A DNA stretch of 64,000 nucleotides. It comes from Steroidobacter gossypii (GTDB lineage Bacteria > Pseudomonadota > Gammaproteobacteria > Steroidobacterales > Steroidobacteraceae). A program made the position numbers and the translations under genes. Under the pieces are notes generated by a model. It was not told the origin of the DNA and searched no databases. It saw only the letters and a program-made list of their open reading frames with translations. Shown here piece by piece: positions 23,248-36,837 of this stretch; within the stretch, counting starts at the first letter, position 1; every line of letters starts with the position of its first letter. The stretch spans positions 1,054,001 through 1,118,000 of the forward strand of contig NZ_JAEVLS010000002.1 of NCBI RefSeq assembly GCF_016801985.1, read 5' to 3'.

Positions 23248-23675
23248 GCCACGCCGCAGCCGAAACGCGCTCCGTCGTCGTCGAACGTGACATTCCGCAT
23301 CCGCCGGAGAAACTCTGGCGCGCGCTCACACAGCCGCATCTGATCGAAGAGTGGCTGATGAAGAACGACTTCGTGCCCGCCGTGGGCCATCGCTTCCAGC
23401 TGCGGGGCGAGTGGGGCGGCGTGTTGGACTGCGAAGTGCTGACCATCGAGCCGAACAAGACGCTGTCGTACACCTGGAACTTCGAACACGACGACGCGGC
23501 CTTCAATCTGCACAGCGTGGTGACGTTCACGCTCACGCCAAGCAGCGCAGGCACGCATCTGCGTGTGGAACAGGTGGGCTTCCGTCCCGAGCAGAAGCAG
23601 GCTCTCGGCGGCGCCAAGGCGGGCTGGCAACAGTTCCTGGAAAAACTCGAGCAGCTGCTGGCGCGGCCAGCCTGA
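23244..23675 (+). CDS. SRPBCC (AHSA1/Aha1-domain) protein
   Basis: A 143-residue START-like hydrophobic-cavity protein. Signatures: VVVERDIPHPPEKLWRALTQPHLIEEWL near residues 11-38, FQLRGEWGGVLDCEVLTIEPNKTLSYTW, then GTHLRVEQVGFRPEQKQALGGAKAGWQQFLEKLEQLL. ArsR-SRPBCC pairs are a very common two-gene unit; the small-molecule ligand is usually unknown. It overlaps the regulator gene by 4 nt and is followed after 11 nt by a small membrane protein. Confidence 0.9.
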   Translation: MSHAAAETRSVVVERDIPHPPEKLWRALTQPHLIEEWLMKNDFVPAVGHRFQLRGEWGGVLDCEVLTIEPNKTLSYTWNFEHDDAAFNLHSVVTFTLTPSSAGTHLRVEQVGFRPEQKQALGGAKAGWQQFLEKLEQLLARPA

Positions 23676-23686
23676 AGGAGGGATTC

Positions 23687-23902
23687 ATGAGCAAGTGGAT
23701 CCGACAGATTCATCGCTGTCTGGCCGTCGTTTTCACTCTGGCGGTGCTCGCCAATTTCGCGGTCATGGGGCGTGAGCAGCTGGCGTTCTGGGTCGGTAGC
23801 CTGACCCTGATCCCGCTGTTCTTGCTCCTGTTCACCGGCCTGTACATGTTCGTGCTGCCTTATGCCGCCAGGTGGCGCAGTCAGCGACTCGCCCGCGAAT
23901 AG
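23687..23902 (+). CDS. Small two-helix membrane protein
   Basis: A 71-residue protein whose ATG follows GAAGGAGGG at good spacing. Two membrane helices are evident: CLAVVFTLAVLANFAVMG near residues 11-28 and WVGSLTLIPLFLLLFTGLYMFVLPY near residues 34-58, with a basic C-terminal tail. It lies inside the arsR-SRPBCC operon, 11 nt after the SRPBCC stop. Homologues without a known role are common in such operons. Confidence 0.75.
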   Translation: MSKWIRQIHRCLAVVFTLAVLANFAVMGREQLAFWVGSLTLIPLFLLLFTGLYMFVLPYAARWRSQRLARE

Positions 23903-23913
23903 GAACGGACGCG

Positions 23914-24429
23914 ATGGCCAGTCACAGCGCCAGGAAGTCGGCCCGAAAATCGTCCACGAAAACGGTCACGAAAAAAGCCAAGGTGAAGGTGGCGAAGCAG
24001 GCCAGCTCGAAATCCGGCGGCGCCGGGCAGCCCGTCCTGCTCTCCGGCGGCAATCCGCAGATTCCCAAGGGCTATGGCGACGAGCCGGTGCAGGCCTACA
24101 TCGCCGCCATGCCCGATTGGAAGAAAGACATCGGTCGCAAGCTGGATCGCCTGGTGACGCGCACCGTGCCCAAGGTGCGCAAAGCCGTCAAGTGGAACTC
24201 GCCGTTCTATGGCATGCAGGACGACGTGTGGTTTCTCAGCTTCCACTGCTTCAACAAGTACGTGAAAGTGACGTTCCTCAATGGCGGTTCGCTGCAGCCG
24301 CAGCCTCCCGGGCAATCCAAGTATCCTTACGTGCGTTACCTCGACATCTACCCAGACAAGCCATTCGATGAAGCGCAATTCATCGACTGGATCCAACAGG
24401 CCAGCCGCTTACCCGGCGAAAAAATGTAG
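23914..24429 (+). CDS. DUF1801 (YdhG-like) protein with a basic tail
   Basis: A 171-residue protein from the ATG at 23914, which has AGGAACGGA just upstream; an earlier ATG would overlap the membrane-protein gene. Residues 1-35 are a Lys/Ser/Thr/Ala-rich tail (ARKSARKSSTKTVTKKAKVKV) resembling histone H1-like tails. The DUF1801 core follows: YIAAMPDWKKDIGRKLDRLVTRTVPKVRKAVKWNSPFYG, then WFLSFHCFNKYVKVTFLNGGSLQP. The fold is iron-chaperone/YdhG-like, function unknown. It is the last gene of the arsR operon. The basic tail suggests nucleic-acid association (inference). Confidence 0.85.
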   Translation: MASHSARKSARKSSTKTVTKKAKVKVAKQASSKSGGAGQPVLLSGGNPQIPKGYGDEPVQAYIAAMPDWKKDIGRKLDRLVTRTVPKVRKAVKWNSPFYGMQDDVWFLSFHCFNKYVKVTFLNGGSLQPQPPGQSKYPYVRYLDIYPDKPFDEAQFIDWIQQASRLPGEKM

Positions 24430-24538
24430 CGCAGCCGGGTTGCCGGCGCGGATCGTGTGTGCGATGGGAAACGCGCAATAGCGCGCATCATCTGCACGCG
24501 CGCGGTGCTAGATTGCGGCGGCCAACGAGGAGGAATGG

Positions 24539-26107
24539 ATGTTGAGAGCGATCGTTGCGGCCGTCTGCGCCATGGCTTGGGCATTTTCGAGTGTGAGCGA
24601 GGCGGCGCCCGTCGAGCCGCATGCAGACACCATCGTCACGACCAAGAACTCGGTCCGTCTGGAGGGTGGCAAGACACTGCGTTACACAGCGCACACCGGA
24701 CTGCTGCCGCTCTATGTGAACGATACGGGCGAGCGCATGGCCTCGATCTTTTTCATCGCGTACACCGTCGAGCGCGCAGCGGGCCAGCCGAAGCGGCCCG
24801 TGACATTCCTATGGAACGGCGGGCCGGGCGCCAATTCGGCGCAAGTTCATGTGCTGGGCTTCGGGCCCAAACGGCCACAGACGCCCGAGACCTATCCTGA
24901 GTACGGTGCCAACGTCGAACGTCCCCTGGTGGATCATCCGGAGACCTGGCTGGAGCACAGCGATCTGGTGTTTGTCGATCCGGTGGGCACGGGTTTCAGT
25001 CGGGCGACGTCCGAAGCGTATCGAGCGACGCTGTTCACCGGACACGGCGATGCCGAGGCCGTGGCCGAGATGATTCGCGTCTACCTGACGCGTTTCAATT
25101 TATGGGACGCGCCGCTGTTCATCGGGGGCGAAAGCTATGGCACGACACGCGCGATGCTCGTCTCCGCGGCGCTCGAGCGCCGCCGCACTCATCTCAATGG
25201 CGTGCTCCTCATCTCCGGCAGTTATGAAGCCGGACAGCAAGTGCCACAGAACCTGAAGGATGCGCTGGCCATCACTGAGTTCACCGCCACTGCGCATTAT
25301 CACAAGCGGCTCTCGTCGGAGCTGCAAGCGTTGCCGCTGGAACACGCGCTCAGGCGGTCGGAAGAGTGGGCGCGCAACACGTATGCGCCAGCCCTCGCTC
25401 GTCCCGCCGAGTTGACGGCTGAGGAGCGCTCGAAGGTTCTTACGGAGTTGAAGCACTACACGGGCGTGGACGGCAGCCGCGCGAATGCAGAGACGCTTCG
25501 CCTCACGCGAGATGTCTTTGCCGATGCGTTGCTTGCGGACCAGGGGCTCGAGCTCGGACGATACGATGGACGGATGTTTCGCAAGGCGCGGCCCTCCGGG
25601 CAGCCGTGGATGCCATTCGGTCACACGCCCGATCCCAGCCTGTCGCGTACCATGGATTTATTGACCGGCACATCGCGTGTGTTCAACAGCTACGTTCGCG
25701 ACGTGCTGGGTTTCCAGAGCGATCTGCTCTATCAAGGCCCGTTCGGTGGCGCGTTCCATCCCGAACCGCTGGCTATCGATCCGCTGACCGGCTTCGCTCC
25801 CGACTGGATGACGGCTCGGTTCAAGATGGGGGATGACAAGGCGTCGGAGCCGCCCTTGCATCGGGCGATGACACTCAATCCCAAGCTGCGCGTCCTCAAT
25901 TTCAAGGGACTGTACGATGGCTCGTGCACATTGCTCGACGAAGCAGTGGCTCGCACGGAGCCCGAGCTGCGCACCCGAGTCAGCAATGTATGCGTGCCGG
26001 GCGGACACATGTTCTACACGGATCGCCTCGCTCGGCAGCAGGCCAAACGCGCGTTCGCCGACTTCATTCAGCGCGCGACCGTTTCCGAAGAGCGTCCCAC
26101 ATCGTGA
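24539..26107 (+). CDS. Exported S10-family serine carboxypeptidase
   Basis: A 522-residue enzyme behind a strong GAGGAGGAATGG ribosome site. A signal peptide (AIVAAVCAMAWAFSSVSEAA) is followed by the alpha/beta-hydrolase core: FLWNGGPGANS (oxyanion and substrate carboxylate region near residue 83), VFVDPVGTGFS, GGESYGTTRA (nucleophile Ser near residue 198), FKGLYDGSC (Asp) and VPGGHMFY (His). This is the S10 carboxypeptidase layout found in exported bacterial homologues. It would trim C-terminal residues from peptides in the periplasm. It stands alone, between the arsR operon and the DUF4450 gene. Confidence 0.88.
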   Translation: MLRAIVAAVCAMAWAFSSVSEAAPVEPHADTIVTTKNSVRLEGGKTLRYTAHTGLLPLYVNDTGERMASIFFIAYTVERAAGQPKRPVTFLWNGGPGANSAQVHVLGFGPKRPQTPETYPEYGANVERPLVDHPETWLEHSDLVFVDPVGTGFSRATSEAYRATLFTGHGDAEAVAEMIRVYLTRFNLWDAPLFIGGESYGTTRAMLVSAALERRRTHLNGVLLISGSYEAGQQVPQNLKDALAITEFTATAHYHKRLSSELQALPLEHALRRSEEWARNTYAPALARPAELTAEERSKVLTELKHYTGVDGSRANAETLRLTRDVFADALLADQGLELGRYDGRMFRKARPSGQPWMPFGHTPDPSLSRTMDLLTGTSRVFNSYVRDVLGFQSDLLYQGPFGGAFHPEPLAIDPLTGFAPDWMTARFKMGDDKASEPPLHRAMTLNPKLRVLNFKGLYDGSCTLLDEAVARTEPELRTRVSNVCVPGGHMFYTDRLARQQAKRAFADFIQRATVSEERPTS

Positions 26108-26168
26108 GGCGATGAGCCACACCGCTCATCTCTGATTACAATCCGGTCGGGGGCTGCTCGACCGGAGA

Positions 26169-29100
26169 GTGTTGTTGGTGTCTATCGGTGTGTCATGGGC
26201 CGCGCAGCGCGCGGCCACCGTCGTTACAGTCTGCCTGGCGTTTCTGGTTCCTGCGGCGTTGCATGCGCAGGCGCCCTCGGCCGTCGGAGGAATTCATCCG
26301 AACACCGCTTCGCGCATCGAGCGGCCGTTGCGCTATCGGCCGGTGGGCGAGGCGTTTGTCATTCAGAACGGCGCCGAGCGATTCAATCGGCCCCTGTATG
26401 GCGGCAACACGGCGTTCCGCGTCGATGGTGGAGACAAGCCGGAATTCGTTCTCTACTTGCCGGGCCGCGGCGGAAATCTGCGCTTTGCCTTACGCTCGAA
26501 AGGCGACATTCGATGGCTGCATGACGCCGCGGACATCGAGACTGGCTATCGTCCCGGCGAATTGTTCTACACGATTCGTGATCCGTTGCTTGGAGAGGAC
26601 GCCGTCGTACGCCTGACGGCGCTCGCATACGCCAACACGGAAGGGCTGATCCTGCAGCTCACGCCTGAAGGTGTTGCGCGCGGCGTGGAGTTGCTCTGGG
26701 CATTCGGTGGAGTGAACGGTCAGCGAGGCAAGCGCGACGGTGACATCGGCACCGAAGCGGCGCCGATCAGCGAATGGTTTCAGCCCAAGCCCGAGTTCGC
26801 CGCTGACAACCGGATCGAACTGAAGGGCGCAGGTCGTTTCGTGCTGACATCGAAGGCGGCCACATTGGTGGGATTGACCTCGGCGACGCTGCCCATGCGG
26901 ATTGCCAGTGCGGATCAGTGGGATCGTCCTGCCGAATTGTTTGCACCACTGCGGAGTCGAAGCGCAGCGACGGCGGAACGCCCGCTCGTCGTTGGCGCGT
27001 TGCCGCTCGACAAAGGCGCCACCTATCTTTCGCTTCAACGCAGCGGCGTCGATGAAGCAGCGAACAAGGAGCTCGACGTTTACAGCGCCGTGACTGCAAA
27101 CCGGAGCGGAGGCGCGGAGCAGGTCAGTGGCCCCAGGCTCGCAGCAGAATTCTCCCGCGATTCGCTCGCTGCACAGTTCAATGCGGCGCGCGAGCATTTT
27201 GCAGCCCTACGAAGCCGCGTAACGATCGACACGCCCGATCCTTTCCTGAACGCGGCGGTCGGCGCACTCAATGTGGCCGCGGATGCTGTGTGGGACGAAC
27301 CTCAGCAGGCCATCATGCACGGCGCGATTGCGTGGCGCGCCAAGTTGTTGGGCTGGCGTGGGCCTTACGCGCTCGATGCGCTTGGTCTGCATGAGCGAGC
27401 GCAGGCGAACTTCAAGTATTGGTTCGGGCGACAGAACGTCGATCCTGTGCCCGAGAAGATCCCGCCGGCGGACAAGGAATCCAATCTGGCGCGCAGCGAG
27501 GCGGGACTGCATTCGAACGGCGATATGGCGAACGCGCATTATGATATGAACGCCGTGTTCATCGATGCGCTGTTTCGGCATCTCGAATGGACTGGCGATC
27601 TCGAGTTCGCGCGCCAGGCGTGGCCGGTGATCGAACGCCATCTTGCTTGGGAAAGACGATTGTTTCGCCGCGAGTTCGCAGGCGCTCGCGAGCTGCCGTT
27701 ATATGAGGCGTATGCGCAGATCTGGGCGAGCGACGATCTGCAATACAGCGGGGGCGGCGTGGCTTATGCCTCAGCCTACAATCTTTATCACAATCGCATG
27801 GCTGCGAAGATTGCCGGATTGCTCGGTCACGATCCGAGCGCGTACGAGGCGGAAGCAGAGGCGATCGGCAAAGCCATGCGGCGTTACTTGTGGCAGGCGG
27901 ATGAAGGCGCGTTCGCTGAATACAAAGATCTGCTGGGCCTGCAGATGGTGCATCCCAGCGCCGGGCTGTGGAGCTTTTATCACACCGTCGATTCAGGCGT
28001 GCCGACGCCGCGCGAGGCGTGGTCGATGGCGAGCGCGGTCGAGCGTAACAATCCGCGTCTGCCGATTGCAGGGCCGGGCGTGCCGGGCGATCGGCGCTAT
28101 CAAATGTTCTCGACCACGGACTGGATGCCTTATTCCTGGTCGATCAACAACGTCGTGATGGGTGAGAACCTGCATACGGCGCTTGGCTTCTGGCAGGCAG
28201 GGCGGGCCGAGGCGGCTTATCGGCTCACCAAAAGCTCGTTGCTGGCGAGCATGTACATGGGCATCTCGCCCGGGAATGTCGGCTCGATGAACTACCTCGA
28301 CGTCTATCGGCGCGAAGCGCAGCGAGATTTCGCGGACGGCTCGGGGGTGATGTCGCGGACCATTGTCGAGGGTTTGTTCGGTTTGAAGCCTCGCGCGTTG
28401 GATGGTGAGCTGGAGCTTCGGCCGGGATTGCCGCTGGAATGGGATAGGGCGCGTCTCACGCACCCCGATGTCACCGTGGCGTTCGAGCGTGAGGGTAGAT
28501 TGGATCGCTGGATCGTCGGGCAGTCTGCCGTGCATCGTTTTGAATCGTTGCGGCTGGTTGTGCCGGCGACGCATGAGGATGTGGCGCGGGTCACGATCGA
28601 TGGATTGGAGGTCGAATGGCGCGCTGGGGCCGAAGCGGTGGGGCGGCCTTTGCTGGAGATCGTTGCGCCATGGTCGTCGACCGAGGCCGTGGTGGAGATT
28701 CATTGGGCTGGCGAGCCGTTGCGTGCGGGCGATGTTCCGGGGAATCGGTTCGTTCGGGCTCGGCAGGGGATGTTTGAATGGTGGCAGCCTTCACTGCAGA
28801 CGCGGGTTGCTCAGGAGCCTTCGCCTACGAGCCCTTATGAGCGTTCCGCTCGAATGCGGCTCGAACCGGTCGACTTGAATGTCTATTTCAACGATCGGGT
28901 GACGGAGATATTCCGCCATGGGAAGTATCGCAGTCCCCGGTCGCCTCATGTATCGCTCGCGTTGCCTGCGCAGGGGATTGGGGCGTGGGCGGGGCACGTG
29001 AATGCGATGGCCAACATCGACGATGCCGGGTTGCGGCGTGTGGCGGCGGCAGCGAACGATCGGTTGTTGCTGCCGGATGGGGTGATGTTTCGGACGCCGG

Positions 29101-29582
29101 GTGCGGTTGGTGAGCCCAACATCGTGTTCACGTCGCAGTGGGATAATTACCCGAGCGAGGTTTCGATTCCTTTGTCGGGGCGGGCGGGGCACGTGCACCT
29201 GTTGATGGCGGGGTCGACGAATCACATGCAAAGTCGCATCGACAACGGTGAGGTGGTGGTCCGTTATACGGACGGGACGCTCACTCGCTTTGCCCTGCGC
29301 AACCCGTCGACCTGGTGGCCCATCGAACAGGACTATCTCACCGATGCCTATCAGTTCCCGCTACGAGCACCGCGGCCCACGCGGGTTGATTTGAAGTCGG
29401 GGCAGGTTCGAGTTGGAGGCTCTTCCGAGGAAGCGTCGTACGGGGGCGTCATCGACGGCGGCGCCGCTACTGTGCTCGACTTTCCCCTGGAACGTTCGCG
29501 CACGCTTCAGTCGATCACGGTTCGCGCTTTGGCCAATGATGTGGTTGTTGGCCTCATGGCGGTGACGCTAGTCCGGGAGTAG
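26169..29582 (+). CDS. Large exported DUF4450 protein, six-hairpin glycosidase-like
   Basis: A 1137-residue protein. The start is uncertain: a GTG at 26169 is taken, but GTG or TTG codons within the next 9 nt fit the GGAG site equally well. The signal peptide (VVTVCLAFLVPAALHAQ) is followed by a DUF4450-type region (FNRPLYGGNTAFRVDGGDKPEFVLYLPGRGGNLRFAL near residues 72-110), then a predicted (alpha/alpha)6-barrel. The barrel holds AWRAKLLGWRGPYALDALGLHERA, GDMANAHYDMNAVFIDALFRHLEWTGD, YSWSINNVVMGENLHTALGFWQAG and a C-terminal beta domain. This resembles glycosidases acting on plant cell-wall side chains; the catalytic residues and substrate are not established. Together with the GH43 and BNR genes it points to polysaccharide use. 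Confidence 0.72.
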   Translation: MLLVSIGVSWAAQRAATVVTVCLAFLVPAALHAQAPSAVGGIHPNTASRIERPLRYRPVGEAFVIQNGAERFNRPLYGGNTAFRVDGGDKPEFVLYLPGRGGNLRFALRSKGDIRWLHDAADIETGYRPGELFYTIRDPLLGEDAVVRLTALAYANTEGLILQLTPEGVARGVELLWAFGGVNGQRGKRDGDIGTEAAPISEWFQPKPEFAADNRIELKGAGRFVLTSKAATLVGLTSATLPMRIASADQWDRPAELFAPLRSRSAATAERPLVVGALPLDKGATYLSLQRSGVDEAANKELDVYSAVTANRSGGAEQVSGPRLAAEFSRDSLAAQFNAAREHFAALRSRVTIDTPDPFLNAAVGALNVAADAVWDEPQQAIMHGAIAWRAKLLGWRGPYALDALGLHERAQANFKYWFGRQNVDPVPEKIPPADKESNLARSEAGLHSNGDMANAHYDMNAVFIDALFRHLEWTGDLEFARQAWPVIERHLAWERRLFRREFAGARELPLYEAYAQIWASDDLQYSGGGVAYASAYNLYHNRMAAKIAGLLGHDPSAYEAEAEAIGKAMRRYLWQADEGAFAEYKDLLGLQMVHPSAGLWSFYHTVDSGVPTPREAWSMASAVERNNPRLPIAGPGVPGDRRYQMFSTTDWMPYSWSINNVVMGENLHTALGFWQAGRAEAAYRLTKSSLLASMYMGISPGNVGSMNYLDVYRREAQRDFADGSGVMSRTIVEGLFGLKPRALDGELELRPGLPLEWDRARLTHPDVTVAFEREGRLDRWIVGQSAVHRFESLRLVVPATHEDVARVTIDGLEVEWRAGAEAVGRPLLEIVAPWSSTEAVVEIHWAGEPLRAGDVPGNRFVRARQGMFEWWQPSLQTRVAQEPSPTSPYERSARMRLEPVDLNVYFNDRVTEIFRHGKYRSPRSPHVSLALPAQGIGAWAGHVNAMANIDDAGLRRVAAAANDRLLLPDGVMFRTPGAVGEPNIVFTSQWDNYPSEVSIPLSGRAGHVHLLMAGSTNHMQSRIDNGEVVVRYTDGTLTRFALRNPSTWWPIEQDYLTDAYQFPLRAPRPTRVDLKSGQVRVGGSSEEASYGGVIDGGAATVLDFPLERSRTLQSITVRALANDVVVGLMAVTLVRE

Positions 29583-29620
29583 AGAGCAGTAAGCCGCGAA
29601 TTGAGATATGATTCGCCTCC

Positions 29621-29998
29621 ATGTGGTGTACGCCGCGCATAGCTCGTTTGTTGCTGTGGACCTTGGTCCTGGCAGTGCTGACTGTGAAAGTCAGTGGCGC
29701 GCATGTTCATTTGTGCATGGATGGCCAGGAGCCGCCGGCGGCGGTGCATATCGCGGATCTTCATGACGATGAACATCATCAGGATGAAGGCCAGGCGGAC
29801 AAGGATGTGAATCCGCTGGTCGGGACGCTGGCCAAGAAGGGCGGGCCCGAGTTTGATGTTGCACTTGCTGTTGCGCTGACCGTTCTGAGCTGGGAGCTGC
29901 CCGTTGCAAAAACGGGGGTGCCTGCCGCTGAACCCGATTCGCTTCCCACCGACGACTCCTTCTATTGGCGACCGCCGCTGCGCGGGCCGCCGGCTTAA
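29621..29998 (+). CDS. Exported His-rich protein leading the czc operon (CzcI-like position)
   Basis: A 125-residue protein with a signal peptide (ARLLLWTLVLAVLTVKVSG), then AHVHLCMDG and an acidic/His-rich stretch HIADLHDDEHHQDEG near residues 43-57. The C-terminus is Pro-rich (FYWRPPLRGPP). A His- and Asp-rich exported protein immediately before czcCBA resembles CzcI, a periplasmic accessory or regulatory protein of metal efflux. Similarity is by position and composition only. TATGAT, 8 nt before the ATG, could be the -10 of a nearly leaderless transcript. Confidence 0.65.
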   Translation: MWCTPRIARLLLWTLVLAVLTVKVSGAHVHLCMDGQEPPAAVHIADLHDDEHHQDEGQADKDVNPLVGTLAKKGGPEFDVALAVALTVLSWELPVAKTGVPAAEPDSLPTDDSFYWRPPLRGPPA

Positions 29999-30070
29999 GC
30001 CTCTTCGCATTCTCAAGTTCTGAGTGACTGAGCGTCGTTCCGCGAGGACGTCGCTTGCGGAGGCATTTCA

Positions 30071-31353
30071 ATGAGAACAAGCATGGCGCCCGCCTGGCGT
30101 GCGGGTGTAGTCGTGTGCGCGCTTGGCTGGATGATCGGGGCGCACGGCGCCGCGTCGCGTGCGCAGAATGAACTGACGCTCGAACAGGCGCTGACGCTTG
30201 CAGCTGAGCGCAATCCGCAGATTCGCAGCTTCAAGTTGGAAGCCGAGAGTCTGGCGGGCCGCTCCGAGTTCGAGGCATTGGGGCCCGCATGGAGCGTACA
30301 AACCGAATTCGAGAACTTCGGCGGGACCGGAGAACTCTCGGGCATCGACGCGCTCGAATCGACGGTGCAGTTGTCCCGTGTTTTCGAGCGCGGCGGCAAG
30401 TCATCGCTCCGCAGGGAGCTCGGAGCAAGACAGATCGATGCGCTTGCCGCTGATCACCAGGTTCGGAGCGGCGATCTGCTCGCCGAGGTCGCTCGACGTT
30501 TCATTCATGTCGTGTCCGACCAGCAAGCGCTGCTGACAGCGCGACGCGCGACGGCGCTGGCTCGCACCACGCGAGATGTGGTGAAACAGCGCGTTCAGGC
30601 GGGCGCGTCATCGCCGGCGATGCTCAGCAAGGCGGAGATCGCGCTCGCCCGGGCGGGTATCGAAGAGGAGCATGCCGAGCACGAGCTGGCGAGCTCACGG
30701 GTGAGTCTTGCCGTGTTGTGGGGCGATGCCAGCGCTTCGTTCGGAACCGCCGCGGGCAATCTGTTCGACTTGCCTGCGATCGAACCGCTCGAAGCGTACG
30801 CACAGCGGCTTGAATCGAGCCCAGAGTTGTCACGATTTGCGTCGGAGGCGAGGGCGCAGGATGCGCGCATTCAGCTGGCTGAGGCAGGCAGAGCCGCCGA
30901 TGTATCCGTTGCCGCCGGCGTGCGCAGGCTCGAATCGTTCGACGACCATGCGTTGATCGCATCGTTCTCTGTTCCGTTGGGAACGCGGCAAAGGGCTGCC
31001 TTGCACGAGAAATCAGCGCGTGCCGAGCGCGCGCGTATCGATGCAGAGCGCGAGGCGCGTCAGCTGGATGCGCAAGCGAAGCTGTTCCAGTTGTATCAGG
31101 AGATCAGTCACGCCCGGACCGAGGCGCAGGCGCTGCATACAAACATCCGACCTCAGGCGGAGGCCATGCTGGCCACCACCGACCAGGGATACCGCGCCGG
31201 TCGCTTTTCTCTGCTGGAGCTGGCGGATGCGCAGGCGCAGTTGCTCGAAATCGAGCGCCAGGCAATCGAGGCTGCCGCGCAGTTTCATACTTTACTCATA
31301 GAGATCCGACGCGTGACGGGTGCGCCCGTTCGCGCATTCGAAAGGAGCGCGCC

Positions 31354-31357
<4 letters not shown>
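30071..31357 (+). CDS. czcC: CzcC-type outer-membrane efflux channel (TolC family)
   Basis: A 428-residue outer-membrane factor with GGAGG before the ATG and a signal sequence (VVCALGWMIGAHGAA). It has two long coiled TolC repeats: LTLEQALTLAAERNPQIRSFKLEAE near residue 36 and FQLYQEISHARTEAQALHTNIRPQAEAMLATTDQGYRAGRFSLLELADAQAQLLE near residues 338-395. With CzcB and CzcA it forms the tripartite pump for Co, Zn and Cd, or a relative. It overlaps czcB by 4 nt. Confidence 0.88.
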
Positions 31358-35542
<4,185 letters not shown>

Positions 35543-35571
35543 CGGCCACTTGCCAGGGTTCTGGTCCGAAA

Positions 35572-36099
35572 ATGTCTTCTACAGCCGACATCGCAACCAT
35601 CCGCCGCGCCACCGTGGATGACGCCGCCGTCCTGGCCGAGCTGGGGGCGACGACCTTTACGGAAACCTTCGGGCACCTGTATCCGCCCGAGGATTTGCAG
35701 GATTTTCTGGGCAAGAGCCACTCGACAGACAGCTGGCGCCGCTCGCTGAGCGATCCGAACAAAGCCGTCTGGCTGGCCGTGCACCCAAGCTCCCGCCACA
35801 TCGGCTTCATCGTGGTGGGCGCTTGCAAGCTGCCGGTCGAGCAACTGGAGCCCACTGCCGGCGAGGTCCAGCAGCTGTACGTGCTGGCCGAATTTCACAA
35901 CCTGCGCCTCGGCGCCCGCTTGATGGCGGCGGGGTTCGAATGGCTGGAGTCGCAGGGCCGGACGCCGCTGTATATCGGCGTCTGGTCGGAGAATTACGGC
36001 GCGCAACGTTTCTACCAGCGCTACGGATTCAGCAAGGTCGGCGAATATGGTTTCCCGGTCGGCAAGACGGTCGATCGGGAGTTCATTCTCAAGCGCTAG
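35572..36099 (+). CDS. GNAT-family N-acetyltransferase
   Basis: A 175-residue acetyltransferase. The N-terminal strand IATIRRATVDDAAVLAELGATTFTETFGHLY and the acetyl-CoA site EVQQLYVLAEFHNLRLGARLMAAGFEWL (Q/RxxGxA-like) near residues 98-125, then APQRFYQRYGFSKVGEYGF-type closing (here GAQRFYQRYGF), are standard GNAT features. The closest characterised type is an uncharacterised ribosomal-protein or small-molecule acetylase; the substrate is unknown. It follows czcA after 29 nt and precedes an outer-membrane barrel gene by 14 nt. Confidence 0.9.
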   Translation: MSSTADIATIRRATVDDAAVLAELGATTFTETFGHLYPPEDLQDFLGKSHSTDSWRRSLSDPNKAVWLAVHPSSRHIGFIVVGACKLPVEQLEPTAGEVQQLYVLAEFHNLRLGARLMAAGFEWLESQGRTPLYIGVWSENYGAQRFYQRYGFSKVGEYGFPVGKTVDREFILKR

Positions 36100-36113
36100 C
36101 GTCAGGAGTCTTC

Positions 36114-36764
36114 ATGCACTCGATCAGGACGATGTTGTGCGCGTTATCGATTGCGCTCGGGGCCGGGGCGGCCAGCACGGCGGCGGCTGAAGACGCGGCG
36201 TCCCGCTGGAGCTTCGGATCGCAACTCGGCCAGGTGCAAAGCTCGAGCGGTTCGGTGCCGGCGTCGAGCGAGCTCAGCACCATGAGCTACGACGTGTCCG
36301 CCACTTGGGGCGACGATAAGCGGCTCGGGTGGCGTGTGTTCACGGGCTATCAGTTCACCGACTTGCTGGCGGTGCATGTCGGTTACACCGACCTCGGCAA
36401 GCGCACGGCGCACTTCAGCGGTCCGATCCCCGAGCGGCTGTTGAATTCGGAGCGCCAGCTCACACAGAAGATTCGAGGCGTGGACGTAGGAATGCAGGTG
36501 AAGCTGCCGTTGAGCGAGCGGGTCGCGGTGGCGTTCCGTGGCGGCAAATATTTCTGGAAGTCGAGCACGCGCGTCTCCGAGACCTGGGAGTTCGAGTCGG
36601 CGCGCACTTCGCGCAGCGGCACGGACAATTTTTATGGCGCAGGTCTCGAAGTCGGGGTGATGGACGATCTCACCGCCACCGCCGGCTGGACGCGGTACCG
36701 AGTCGGCGGCGACCCGGTCGCGCTGTGGACGGTCGGCGTGTTGTACGGCTTCGGCTATTTCTGA
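36114..36764 (+). CDS. Small outer-membrane beta-barrel protein
   Basis: A 216-residue protein from the ATG at 36114, with CAGGAG upstream. A signal peptide (TMLCALSIALGAGAASTAAAE) is followed by alternating amphipathic strands: LGWRVFTGYQFTDLLAVHVGYTDLG, RGVDVGMQVKLPLSERVAVAFRGGKYFW, NFYGAGLEVGVMDDLTATAGWTRYRVGG and WTVGVLYGFGYF. This is an eight-stranded OmpA/OmpW-like barrel ending in aromatic Phe. It could be an adhesin-like or small-molecule porin; no function is assignable. Confidence 0.75.
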   Translation: MHSIRTMLCALSIALGAGAASTAAAEDAASRWSFGSQLGQVQSSSGSVPASSELSTMSYDVSATWGDDKRLGWRVFTGYQFTDLLAVHVGYTDLGKRTAHFSGPIPERLLNSERQLTQKIRGVDVGMQVKLPLSERVAVAFRGGKYFWKSSTRVSETWEFESARTSRSGTDNFYGAGLEVGVMDDLTATAGWTRYRVGGDPVALWTVGVLYGFGYF

Positions 36765-36781
36765 TAGACACCTTGATGAAA

Positions 36782-36815
36782 GGCGCCCGCGGGCCATTGG
36801 GACCCGGCAGGCGCC
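36782..36815. terminator. Hairpin between converging genes
   Basis: Outer arms GGCGCC/GGCGCC with inner GGG/CCC pairing form an interrupted stem, 17 nt after the barrel gene and 22 nt from the end of the opposite aldolase-like gene. On the minus strand TTTC follows. A shared transcript end is likely. Confidence 0.45.
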
Positions 36816-36837
36816 AGGCAACTCACCCGTTGGCGAG

